A stretch of 10,256 nucleotides of DNA from assembly GCA_903893935.1 (NCBI GenBank), contig CAITOD010000311.1, forward strand, positions 1 through 10,256. Direction: 5' to 3'. Made by a program: the position numbers and the translations under genes. The notes beneath the pieces are model-generated. The model had not been told where the DNA came from, searched no databases, and saw only the letters and a list, made by a program, of their open reading frames with translations. The stretch is from an uncultured Sphingomonadales bacterium (GTDB lineage: Bacteria; Pseudomonadota; Alphaproteobacteria; Sphingomonadales; Sphingomonadaceae). Positions 1-6,379 of the stretch are shown one piece after another; the first letter of the stretch is position 1; every line of letters starts with the position of its first letter.

Positions 1-1
1 G

Positions 2-1138
2 GGGGTGGTGTTTGCAACCGCGCAAGGCAACGAAGCGCTGCGCTGTTCGGGCCTGCCCGAGACGTTTCACTATTCGGACGGCGGCGAGGGGCTTTACGCG
101 CAACCCACGCTGTCGGTGCTGACGCGGTCGCCCGTTGCGGTCCATGCGCGGGTTACACTGACCTATCTTGCCGAGAATTTCGACTGGAACGCCAGTTATG
201 TCGCGCGCATCGGCGCTGGTGGCGCAACGCTCGATCTGACCGGCTGGATCACGCTTGCCAATGGCAACGGGGTGAGCTTTCCTGCCGCGCAGACACAGAT
301 TGTCGCGGGCGGGCTCAACCGGGCCTATGTGCAAAGCTTTATCAACGACCAGCCCGAAGTCGTCGCGCGCTGCTGGCCTTTGCAAACCACCAGCGATATC
401 CCCGAACGAACGGGACAGCCGTACCAGCTGGTGCAGCCGTGGATGGGCGAGCCGGCAAGGATGAAGGCCCAGGATATCATCGTCACCGCGCAACGCGCTT
501 ATCCGGCGGCTATGGCGGCAGCACCTGCTCCGCCGCCGCCACCCGAACAGCTCGGCGATCTCAAGCTGTACCGTGTGCCCGAACGCACCACGATCGCCGC
601 GCGGCAGATGAAGCAGACCCGGCTGATCGATCAGCGCGCGGTGCCGTTCGAAACCTATTATCGCGCCGAAGTCGCTTTCACGCCGTGGCGCGCGGCGCAG
701 GAACCGATGGCGGTGACGACGATGCTGCGCACGGTCAACGACAAGGCGCATCAGCTCGGGCTGGCGCTGCCGGCCGGCGCCATGCTGGTCGAACAGGATC
801 AGGCCGGGCAAGTCGCGGTGCTGGGCGAGCCGGTCTTGCGCGATACCGCCGAAGCCGAAAAGCTCGATCTCGCGCTGGGTGCGGCCAGCGATGTGACGTG
901 CGCGTGGCAACGGCGCGGCTTTGAGGAAGGCGCGCAGACGGGCCAGATCGTGGTCACGCTCACCAACGCCATGGCGCATGCGGCGCCGGTCGAGCTGCGG
1001 CTGCGCGCCAGCGGCGGGTGGTCGATCGATGGCACCAGCGACGAAGCGCCGAAAATCGATGGCGTGCCCACTGTCAAGCTCTCGCTCGCCAGCGGCGAAG
1101 CGCGGCAGATCACGATCGGCGTGACCCGCGATCGATAA
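2..1138 (+). CDS. DUF4139 domain-containing protein, 3' part (5' end outside window)
   Basis: The reading frame is open from base 2 to the TAA at 1136-1138 and enters from the left edge. The GTG codons at bases 5 and 8 are internal, since no domain start or signal peptide is visible. About 377 residues show a typical DUF4139 architecture: a beta-rich segment with YLAENFDWNASYVARI (visible residues 54-69), then CWPLQTTSDIPE (123-134), an Ala/Pro-rich linker (about 168-180, five prolines in a row), then GDLKLYRVPERTTIA (184-198) and QMKQTRLID. DUF4139 proteins, including the mucoidy inhibitor MuiA-like group, are usually secreted or periplasmic with no established biochemical role. A long hairpin follows the stop directly, so the gene probably ends its transcription unit. 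Family call is secure from the pattern; function is unknown. Confidence 0.85.
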   Translation, partial: GVVFATAQGNEALRCSGLPETFHYSDGGEGLYAQPTLSVLTRSPVAVHARVTLTYLAENFDWNASYVARIGAGGATLDLTGWITLANGNGVSFPAAQTQIVAGGLNRAYVQSFINDQPEVVARCWPLQTTSDIPERTGQPYQLVQPWMGEPARMKAQDIIVTAQRAYPAAMAAAPAPPPPPEQLGDLKLYRVPERTTIAARQMKQTRLIDQRAVPFETYYRAEVAFTPWRAAQEPMAVTTMLRTVNDKAHQLGLALPAGAMLVEQDQAGQVAVLGEPVLRDTAEAEKLDLALGAASDVTCAWQRRGFEEGAQTGQIVVTLTNAMAHAAPVELRLRASGGWSIDGTSDEAPKIDGVPTVKLSLASGEARQITIGVTRDR

Positions 1139-1180
1139 ACCGCGCGATGCGGCAGGATGTCGGTGCCACAACGCGCGGTT
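1138..1180 (+). terminator. Long hairpin directly after the DUF4139 stop codon
   Basis: AACCGCGCG (1138-1146) is perfectly complementary to CGCGCGGTT (1172-1180). The helix continues inward in register: A/A mismatch, two pairs (1148-1149 with 1169-1170), C/A mismatch, four pairs (GGCA 1151-1154 with TGCC 1164-1167), closing a 9-nt loop. That is 15 pairs with two 1x1 mismatches. The last A of the stop codon is the first paired base. No T-tract follows (CACCCGCTGC), so a classic intrinsic terminator is not shown; a factor-assisted terminator or an mRNA 3'-end stabiliser fits as well. It lies 61 nt before the chosen DUF1800 start. Confidence 0.5.
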
Positions 1181-1227
1181 CACCCGCTGCTAAACATTGG
1201 TGGGTTACATGCGCCTGAGTCGGTTTC

Positions 1228-1232
1228 AGGGG
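1228..1232 (+). promoter_or_regulatory. Ribosome binding site that sets the DUF1800 start
   Basis: AGGGG lies 9 nt before the ATG at 1242. It supports that start over the upstream in-frame TTG (1197), GTG (1200) and ATG (1209). The 1209 ATG has only a GGTGGG-like tract 4 nt away and would add 11 residues before a normal signal peptide. Confidence 0.55.
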
Positions 1233-1241
1233 TATCCGGGC

Positions 1242-2741
1242 ATGATCCCATCGCGTGCCATTGTTGCAGGGCTGGCGCTGCTCGCATCGAGCGCGGCGCA
1301 GGCGGCCGATCCGGCGCCCGCAACTGCCCGGCTGGCCCTGGCCGAACGGTTGAGCTGGGGGCCGCGCGGCGACGAGCCGGGCATGCCCTCGGGCGATCCC
1401 GTCACAGCACTCGCAGTGCCGATCAACGCTCCGCTGCCACCGGCTGCGGCGCAGATGATTGCGGCAATGCCGATCAGCCAGAAGCCGATGCCCGCGCTGG
1501 TGATGGACATGGTCGACCGTCGCCGCCAGATCAACACGATCACCGATCCCGATGCCAGGGCCGCCGCCGACAAGGCCTGGCAAAGCGACATGGGCGATTT
1601 CTACCGCCAGGTGGTAACCCGTGATATCCTGCGCCAGCTCTATTCGCCCGCGCAACTGGGTGAACAGCTGACCTGGTTCTGGGCCAACCATTTCAGCATT
1701 CACGCGCAAAAGCGCGAAATCCGCGCGATGCTGGGCGGCTGGGACGACACTTTGCGCGCGCATGCGCTGGGCAAGTTCCGCGACTTGCTGGCGGCCACGG
1801 TGGTCCAGCCGGCGATGCTGCAATATCTCGATAACGACCAGAACGCCGCTGGCCACATCAATGAAAACTATGCCCGCGAAATCATGGAACTGCACACCAT
1901 GGGCGTCGGTTCGGGCTATACGCAGAAAGATGTGCAGGAACTGGCGCGCGTGCTGACCGGGGTCGGCGTGCGACTGACGCCTGATGCACCGCGCCTGCCG
2001 CCCGATCGCGCGCCCTATTATCTTCGCAACGGCCTGTTCGAATTCAATCCGCTGCGGCACGATTTCGGCAACAAAGTGCTGCTGGGCCAGCCGATCCAGG
2101 GGCAGGGCTGGGGCGAAGTCGCGCAGGCGATCACTATCCTCGCCAATGCTCCGGCCACGCGCATGCATGTCTCGCGCCAGCTTGGGCTGTTCCTGCTTGG
2201 CCGCGATCCGTCGCCCGCGCTGGTCAACGCGATGGCCGCCGAATGGGTGGCAAGCGACGGCACCATCGCCCGCGTGGTGGCGGTGGTGCTGCGTAGCGAC
2301 GAATTCCGCGCATCGCTGGGCACCGGGTTCAAGGACCCCGAACACTATGTGCTCTCGGCGGTGCGTTATGCCTATGGCGGGCGGGTGATCCGCAACGCCG
2401 ATCCGATCATTAACTGGCTGCGCCGCATGGACGAGGCGCCTTATGGTCGCGAAACCCCCGATGGCTGGCCGCTTGACGCGGCGGCGTGGACCGGGCCGGG
2501 GCAGATGGAAACGCGCTTTGAAATCGCCAAAGCGATCGGCAACGGCTCGGCCGGGTTGTTCAAGGCGCGCGAACCCGGCGGACCCGACGAGCCGGCGTTT
2601 CCGCAATTGCAGAATGCGCTGTGGTACGCAGGCTTCGATCGCGCGATCGGACCGCAGACCAAAGCGGTGCTCGACCACGCGAATTCGTCGCCCCAGTGGA
2701 ACATGCTGTTGCTCGCCAGCCCCGAATTCATGCGGCGCTAA
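1242..2741 (+). CDS. DUF1800 domain-containing exported protein
   Basis: The protein has 499 residues from the ATG at 1242. Residues 1-21 (MIPSRAIVAGLALLASSAAQA) look like a Sec signal peptide with AQA-A cleavage. The mature part carries DUF1800 hallmarks: WFWANHFSIH (145-154), LQYLDNDQN (193-201), then INENYAREIMELHTMGVGSG (206-225) and YTQKDVQELARVLTG (226-240). The usual family continuation LTGW is LTGV here. Families of this type are almost always next to a DUF1501 gene, as here: the stop is 12 nt before the DUF1501 start with a Shine-Dalgarno between, so the two form an operon. The biochemical role of DUF1800 is not established; an extracytoplasmic partner role with DUF1501 is inferred. 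An ATG at 1209 is the main alternative start. Confidence 0.9.
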   Translation: MIPSRAIVAGLALLASSAAQAADPAPATARLALAERLSWGPRGDEPGMPSGDPVTALAVPINAPLPPAAAQMIAAMPISQKPMPALVMDMVDRRRQINTITDPDARAAADKAWQSDMGDFYRQVVTRDILRQLYSPAQLGEQLTWFWANHFSIHAQKREIRAMLGGWDDTLRAHALGKFRDLLAATVVQPAMLQYLDNDQNAAGHINENYAREIMELHTMGVGSGYTQKDVQELARVLTGVGVRLTPDAPRLPPDRAPYYLRNGLFEFNPLRHDFGNKVLLGQPIQGQGWGEVAQAITILANAPATRMHVSRQLGLFLLGRDPSPALVNAMAAEWVASDGTIARVVAVVLRSDEFRASLGTGFKDPEHYVLSAVRYAYGGRVIRNADPIINWLRRMDEAPYGRETPDGWPLDAAAWTGPGQMETRFEIAKAIGNGSAGLFKAREPGGPDEPAFPQLQNALWYAGFDRAIGPQTKAVLDHANSSPQWNMLLLASPEFMRR

Positions 2742-2746
2742 AGGAG
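2742..2746 (+). promoter_or_regulatory. Ribosome binding site for the DUF1501 gene
   Basis: AGGAG directly follows the DUF1800 stop and sits 7 nt before the ATG at 2754. It favours that ATG over the adjacent GTG at 2751, which would be 4 nt away. Confidence 0.6.
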
Positions 2747-2753
2747 ACATGTG

Positions 2754-3971
2754 ATGCTTGACCGTCGCACTTTGCTGACCGGGGCAGGAATGACCGGACT
2801 GTCGCTGCTGGGTGGCCGTGTCATGGCGGCGCCGGCGGCATCGGGCACGCGGTTTCTGCTGGTGTTTCTGCGCGGGGCTTACGATGCGGCCAATATCGTG
2901 GCGCCCGCGCGCAACGCGTTTTACCACGAGGCACGGCCCACGCTGGCGCTCGCAGCGCCCGATCCCGCCAATCCGCAAGCAGCGCTCCCGCTCGATGCCG
3001 ACTGGAGCCTGCACCCCGCCTTGCGCGATTCGATCGCGCCGATGTGGGCTGCGCGACAGATCGCGTTCGTGCCGTTCGCGGGCACCGACGACATGAGCCG
3101 CAGCCATTTCGAAACGCAGGACACCATCGAGTTGGGGCAACCTATCCAGGGCTCGCGCCAGTACGGTTCGGGCTTTATCGGCCGGCTGGCGGGCGTGCTG
3201 GGCAAAGGCGGCACGGGCACGATCGCCTTTTCCGACACGTTGCCGGTGGTCATGCGCGGTGGGCCGATGATCCCCAATCTCGCGCTCGGCGGCAATGGCA
3301 AGCCGCCGATCGACGACAGTGAAACCGCGATGATCGCCACGATGTACCATGGCCAGCATCTGGGCGCGGTCGATCTCGACGCGGCGGTGCACACCGGTTT
3401 CGCCGCGCGCGACACGGTTTGGCACACCATCGACGACGAAATGCGCACCAGCGGGCGCGGTGCGATTGCTGCACGCGGGTTCGAAGCGGCGGCGCAGCGC
3501 ATCGGCCTGGTCATGCGCGATCGCTACAATCTGGCCTTCGTCGATGTCGGCGGGTGGGACACGCACGTCAACCAGGGTGGCGCGACCGGCCAGCTCGCCA
3601 ACCGGATCGGCGAACTGGGGCGCGGGCTGTCGGCCTATGCCGCGGCGCTCGGCCCCGATGCCTGGCGCCAGACGGTGGTGGTGGTGGTGTCCGAATTCGG
3701 GCGCACCTTCCGCGAAAACGGCAATCGCGGCACCGATCATGGCCATGGCAGCGTCTACTGGGTGCTCGGCGGCGCGGTCGCGGGTGGCCGCATGGCCGGG
3801 CCGCAAGTGCGGATCGCGCCCGAAACGCTCAACCAGAACCGCGACTTGCCGGTGCTGACCGACTATCGCGCGCTGATCGGCGGGATCTGGCAGCGCCAGT
3901 ACGGGCTGCGCCCGGCGCAACTGGCGACGATCTTTCCGGGCGCCAGCCCGGCGCGGCTCGACCTTATCTAA
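2754..3971 (+). CDS. DUF1501 domain-containing protein with Tat signal
   Basis: The protein has 405 residues. The N-terminus MLDRRTLLTGAGMTGLSLLG has the twin arginine (residues 4-5), a weakly hydrophobic stretch and AAPAA near residue 25-29, which is a Tat-type export signal. Family motifs follow in order: FLRGAYDAANIV (38-49), SHFETQD (117-123), FVDVGGWDTHVNQGG (262-276), SEFGRTF (313-319), NRGTDHGHG (324-332) and VLGGAVAGGRMAG (337-349). DUF1501 proteins belong to the alkaline phosphatase/sulfatase-like superfamily by fold assignment, and the conserved Asp/His residues are consistent with metal binding; no substrate is known. It is co-transcribed with the upstream DUF1800 gene. Five consecutive GTG codons (3675-3689) encode a valine strand before SEFGRT. 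Family assignment is firm, activity is unknown. Confidence 0.92.
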   Translation: MLDRRTLLTGAGMTGLSLLGGRVMAAPAASGTRFLLVFLRGAYDAANIVAPARNAFYHEARPTLALAAPDPANPQAALPLDADWSLHPALRDSIAPMWAARQIAFVPFAGTDDMSRSHFETQDTIELGQPIQGSRQYGSGFIGRLAGVLGKGGTGTIAFSDTLPVVMRGGPMIPNLALGGNGKPPIDDSETAMIATMYHGQHLGAVDLDAAVHTGFAARDTVWHTIDDEMRTSGRGAIAARGFEAAAQRIGLVMRDRYNLAFVDVGGWDTHVNQGGATGQLANRIGELGRGLSAYAAALGPDAWRQTVVVVVSEFGRTFRENGNRGTDHGHGSVYWVLGGAVAGGRMAGPQVRIAPETLNQNRDLPVLTDYRALIGGIWQRQYGLRPAQLATIFPGASPARLDLI

Positions 3972-4026
3972 CCGGCTTTTCAACAGCGCAGTTCCCGACT
4001 ACCGCACCGGCGATCCTCCCGGTTGC

Positions 4027-4031
4027 AAGAG
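4027..4031 (+). promoter_or_regulatory. Ribosome binding site for the TauE/SafE-family gene
   Basis: AAGAG lies 7 nt before the ATG at 4039. It favours this ATG over the in-frame GTG two codons upstream (4033) and over the internal ATG at 4054. Confidence 0.4.
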
Positions 4032-4038
4032 TGTGCGC

Positions 4039-4806
4039 ATGCTGACCGCCCCGATGCTGCATTTTGGCCTGTTGCTTCTCGGCGCGATCTGGGCGGGTGC
4101 GCAGAACCAGTTGGCCGGCGGCGGCTCGTTCATCACGCTGCCCGCGCTGATGCTGACCGGGATGGACGCACGCGCGGCCAATATCACTTCGACCGTGGCG
4201 CTGTTTCCCGGGCAAGTGACCGGCGGCTGGCTCGGCCGTGCGCATGCCGCGGGTACGGCCAGCCTGTCGTTGCGCACGCTGGTGGTGATCAGCCTGGTGG
4301 GCGGGGTGATCGGCGCGGTGCTGCTGCTGCTCACGCCGCCGGGCGTGTTCGCGCAAATGGTCCCCTGGCTCGTGCTGTTTGCCACGACCGCGTTCGCCTG
4401 GGGCTCGTTTTTCCGCAAGGCGCCGGACGCAGGCGACAGCGCGGCAGGGCTGGGCGCGGTTCCGGCGGGCGCGATCCAGTTGGGGATTGCCATTTACGGC
4501 GGCTATTTCGGCGGGGGCATCGGCTTTCTGATGATGGCCGCGCTCGCTCTCAGCCGCGTGCCGGTGCGCGCGGCGGCGGCGACGAAGAATGTGCTGGCGG
4601 GCGTGATGAACCTGACCGCCGTGCTGATTTTCCTCGCATCGGGCGAAGTGCGCTGGCTGGCGATGTCGGTTGCCATGGTCGGCGCGCTGGCGGGTAGCTG
4701 GCTGGGCGCGCACATGCTGCGCCGGGTCAACGAACGCGCGCTACGCTTTGTCGTGGTCGCAATCGGCATCGCGCTCACAATCGCGCTGTTCCGGGGGCGG
4801 GCGTAA
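4039..4806 (+). CDS. TSUP family (TauE/SafE, former DUF81) inner-membrane permease
   Basis: The 255-residue protein is almost entirely hydrophobic with about 7-8 predicted membrane segments. It shows the two-fold repeat of the TauE/SafE family: AGGGSFITLPALMLTG (26-41) with NITSTVALFPGQVTGG (48-63) in the first half, and YGGYFGGGIGFLMMAAL (153-169) followed by ATKNVLAGVMNLTAVLIF (181-198) in the second. Members move sulfite, sulfoacetate, taurine-related or other small organic anions across the inner membrane; the substrate cannot be told from sequence. It starts 67 nt after the DUF1501 stop and ends 25 nt before the SOUL gene. No sulfur-metabolism genes lie nearby, so 'sulfite exporter' would be over-specific. 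Confidence 0.88.
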   Translation: MLTAPMLHFGLLLLGAIWAGAQNQLAGGGSFITLPALMLTGMDARAANITSTVALFPGQVTGGWLGRAHAAGTASLSLRTLVVISLVGGVIGAVLLLLTPPGVFAQMVPWLVLFATTAFAWGSFFRKAPDAGDSAAGLGAVPAGAIQLGIAIYGGYFGGGIGFLMMAALALSRVPVRAAAATKNVLAGVMNLTAVLIFLASGEVRWLAMSVAMVGALAGSWLGAHMLRRVNERALRFVVVAIGIALTIALFRGRA

Positions 4807-4831
4807 GTCGATCAAGTCAGGGTCTCAGGTC

Positions 4832-5476
4832 ATGATGCGGGAATTTTTCAAGCGTAGAGTGACGTGGCTGGCTTTGCTGGTTGTGGTGGCCGGGCTTGGT
4901 GTTGCGGGGACTTTGCCGATGTCTGTCGAAGAGCCGAAGTTCAGCGTGGCCATGCGCGACGGCGCCTTTGAAATCCGCGATTATGCGCCGACAATCGCCG
5001 CCGAAGTGAGCGTGACCGGCGATCGGCAGAGCGCCGTGCGCAAAGGTTTCCGGATGCTGGCGGGGTATATTTTCGGTGGCAACGCGCGCAAGCAGTCAAT
5101 TGCGATGACCGCGCCCGTTGCCCAGGCACCCCGTGGCGAAACGATCGCGATGACCACACCGGTCTCGCAGACCCCTGCGGGTGGCGCATGGGTGGTGCGG
5201 TTCACGATGCCAGCCGGGCTTTCGCTCGAGACTTTGCCCAAGCCGACCGATCCGCGCGTGACTCTGCGTCCGATTGCCGCGAAGCGGTTTGCAACTTTGC
5301 GCTTTTCCGGATTTGTCAGCGATAGCGCGGTGTCTGCGCGGACCGCCGAGTTGCTCGCTTGGGTAAAGACGCGTCATTTGCGCACGGTCGGCGCAGTCAC
5401 GCTCGCACAGTACAACCCGCCTTGGACGCTGTGGTTCCTGCGACGCAACGAAGTGATGATCGAGTTGGCAGAGTAA
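4832..5476 (+). CDS. SOUL haem-binding family protein, N-terminally membrane-anchored
   Basis: The protein has 214 residues from the ATG at 4832; a second ATG at 4835 is equally possible. CAGGG at 4818-4822 lies 9 nt before the first and CAGG at 4826-4829 lies 5 nt before the second. The frame stays open back into the upstream permease gene, but that extension is Arg/Ser-rich out-of-frame translation and was discarded. Residues 1-9 are basic and 11-29 form one hydrophobic helix, giving an uncleaved anchor or a signal peptide. SOUL features follow: EPKFSVAMRDGAFEIRDYAP (34-53), FRMLAGYIFGGNARKQSIAMTAPV (73-96, read in two overlapping motifs FRMLAGYIFGGN and KQSIAMTAPV), and the C-terminal AQYNPPWTLWFLRRNEVMIE (192-211). 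Eukaryotic SOUL/HEBP proteins bind haem or tetrapyrroles; bacterial members are largely untested. A stop-to-stop gap of 10 nt separates it from the convergent transpeptidase gene. Confidence 0.88.
   Translation: MMREFFKRRVTWLALLVVVAGLGVAGTLPMSVEEPKFSVAMRDGAFEIRDYAPTIAAEVSVTGDRQSAVRKGFRMLAGYIFGGNARKQSIAMTAPVAQAPRGETIAMTTPVSQTPAGGAWVVRFTMPAGLSLETLPKPTDPRVTLRPIAAKRFATLRFSGFVSDSAVSARTAELLAWVKTRHLRTVGAVTLAQYNPPWTLWFLRRNEVMIELAE
5099..5188 (+). repeat. Tandem 15-residue repeat within the SOUL protein
   Basis: Residues 90-104 (IAMTAPVAQAPRGET) and 105-119 (IAMTTPVSQTPAGGA) are adjacent copies sharing IAMTxPVxQxPxG. The DNA copies (5099-5143, 5144-5188) have diverged at synonymous sites, so the duplication is old. 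From memory, doubled IAMTAPV-like motifs occur in other bacterial SOUL proteins. Confidence 0.7.
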
Positions 5477-5487
5477 GCGGCGCCGCT
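5476..5487. other. 12-nt palindrome spanning the convergent stop codons
   Basis: AGCGGCGCCGCT is fully self-complementary. It fills the whole 10-nt gap between the SOUL stop (TAA 5474-5476) and the transpeptidase stop (TGA, complement of 5487-5489). It can only fold into a short stem with a 4-nt loop and has no T-tract on either strand, so it is not a convincing bidirectional terminator. Confidence 0.4.
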
Positions 5488-6176
5488 CAGCGCGCGGCAA
5501 ACAGCAGGCGGCCGGGGCCCAATTGGTCGAGCACGCTGTCGATTTCACCGGCGCCGACGGCAAAGCAGCCCTGGCTGCGCCCGATCCGTCCGTATTGCGC
5601 GGCGAAGTCGTGATCGACGTAGCTCGCCGCGTGGATCACGATGCCGCGCACTTCGGCCTGGTCGTTGTCGGCATCGAGCCCGATCACGCGGCGCGAACGG
5701 CCATGGCGGCCAAAATAGGTTTCGCCGACCAGGAAGCTGCCGCTGCTCGAGGCTTCGGAGCCGATGCGGTTGGAAAAGCGTTCGGCCCAGCCGCTGTTGG
5801 CCGGATCGGAGCCTTTGCCATGCGCGACCAGGTGGCTCGACAGCACGCGCCCGCCTGCGACATCGACAATGTGCAGCCGGGGAATGCGCGACGGCACCGA
5901 GAAATCGACCAGACCCATCACGCTGCGATCGGCAATCTGCGCGCTGTGGCTGTCCATTGCGGCGAGCGCGCGTGCCAGCAGCGCGGGCGACACGTCGCCG
6001 TGATTGACTTCGGGCAAAACGGTCTGCGGCATGATCGGTGCGGGCGGCAGATAGCCCTGCCACAGCGACCACGTCGTCGCATCGGGCAGCACCGCGGCTG
6101 TGGCGCCGCGTGGCAAAAAGGCTGTGGCTGCGGTTCCGGCGATGGCGCCGAGGAACCGGCGCCGGCCGGAATTCAT
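5487..6176 (-). CDS. Murein L,D-transpeptidase catalytic domain protein (YkuD_2 type), Tat signal
   Basis: The protein has 229 residues. It begins MNSGRRRFLGAIAGTAATAF, a Tat-like signal with RRRFLG, ending near residue 27-28 (GATAA). The catalytic region is VRGIVIHAASYVDHD (176-190) followed by YGRIGRSQGCFAV (195-207). His182 and Cys204 match the invariant His and nucleophilic Cys of L,D-transpeptidases, which form or edit 3-3 peptidoglycan cross-links or attach proteins to murein. The overall pattern, with HLVAHGKGSDP (115-125) and SNRIGSEASSSGSFLVGETY (135-154), matches the YkuD_2 branch (PF13645), whose members are annotated as murein L,D-transpeptidase catalytic domain proteins; catalysis is rarely tested there. 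The start at 6176 was chosen because it begins the Tat signal; GGGG lies 9 nt upstream. An in-frame ATG at 6224 is inside a hairpin stem and less likely. Confidence 0.88.
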   Translation of the reverse strand: MNSGRRRFLGAIAGTAATAFLPRGATAAVLPDATTWSLWQGYLPPAPIMPQTVLPEVNHGDVSPALLARALAAMDSHSAQIADRSVMGLVDFSVPSRIPRLHIVDVAGGRVLSSHLVAHGKGSDPANSGWAERFSNRIGSEASSSGSFLVGETYFGRHGRSRRVIGLDADNDQAEVRGIVIHAASYVDHDFAAQYGRIGRSQGCFAVGAGEIDSVLDQLGPGRLLFAAR

Positions 6177-6198
6177 CGAGCAAGACCCCAAGTTATCA

Positions 6199-6227
6199 CA
6201 AACGACGGCTTTTCGCGCCGTCATTTG
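6199..6227 (-). other. 11-bp hairpin in the leader of the L,D-transpeptidase gene
   Basis: Read on the minus strand, CAAATGACGGC (6227-6217), a 7-nt loop GCGAAAA and GCCGTCGTTTG (6209-6199) form an 11-pair stem whose only non-Watson-Crick pair is one U-G wobble. On the plus strand that position is a C/A mismatch. The hairpin ends 22 nt before the transpeptidase ATG and lies 152 nt after the DUF2141 stop, so it may end the DUF2141 transcript or be a leader element of the transpeptidase mRNA. The sequence after it (TGATAACTTGGGG) has no U-run. Between here and 6379 I see no gene; CATTGCAATG (6241-6250) is a 10-nt palindrome of no proven meaning. Confidence 0.5.
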
Positions 6228-6379
6228 GCTGGGCGTGTAACATTGCAATGCGCTGATGGGCCAGCATCGCGCGCAACCCTTGCGACGAAACGTGCAATCT
6301 GTGCTGCAAGGCGTTGAATCCGGGCACAATGCCGGGCCGAATAACGTCTGCACCAGGCGGCAACAGCCATCGGGGAGCT

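Noticed and set aside
3675..3689. (GTG)5 microsatellite in the DUF1501 gene
   Set aside because: It encodes the valine-rich beta strand common before SEFGRT in this family; slippage would keep the frame, so phase variation is unlikely.
1110..3983. A 957-codon open frame on the minus strand opposite DUF1800 and DUF1501
   Set aside because: It is Arg/His/Gln-rich with no domain pattern, lies exactly opposite two well-supported genes, and is the expected by-product of strong GC3 codon bias.
3970..4024. AACCGG/CCGGTT and ACCGG/CCGGT inverted repeats between DUF1501 and the permease gene
   Set aside because: Arms of only 5-6 bp, one with a 43-nt spacer, and no T-tract; expected by chance at this base composition.
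4670..4831. N-terminal extension of the SOUL frame into the permease gene
   Set aside because: Arg/Ser/Cys-rich out-of-frame translation of the permease; the hydrophobic anchor and SOUL domain begin at the 4832/4835 ATGs.
5476..5487. Bidirectional terminator between the convergent genes
   Set aside because: The palindrome is too short, its loop would consume half of it, and no T-run is present on either side.
6241..6250. CATTGCAATG palindrome upstream of the transpeptidase gene
   Set aside because: Perfect 10-nt palindromes occur about ten times per 10 kb by chance; no second copy or promoter boxes were found nearby.
6275..6315. AACCCTTGC paired with GCAAGGCGTT (one bulge) in the DUF2141-transpeptidase gap
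   Set aside because: A 22-nt loop and a broken 9-pair stem with no supporting context; weaker than the 6199-6227 hairpin.
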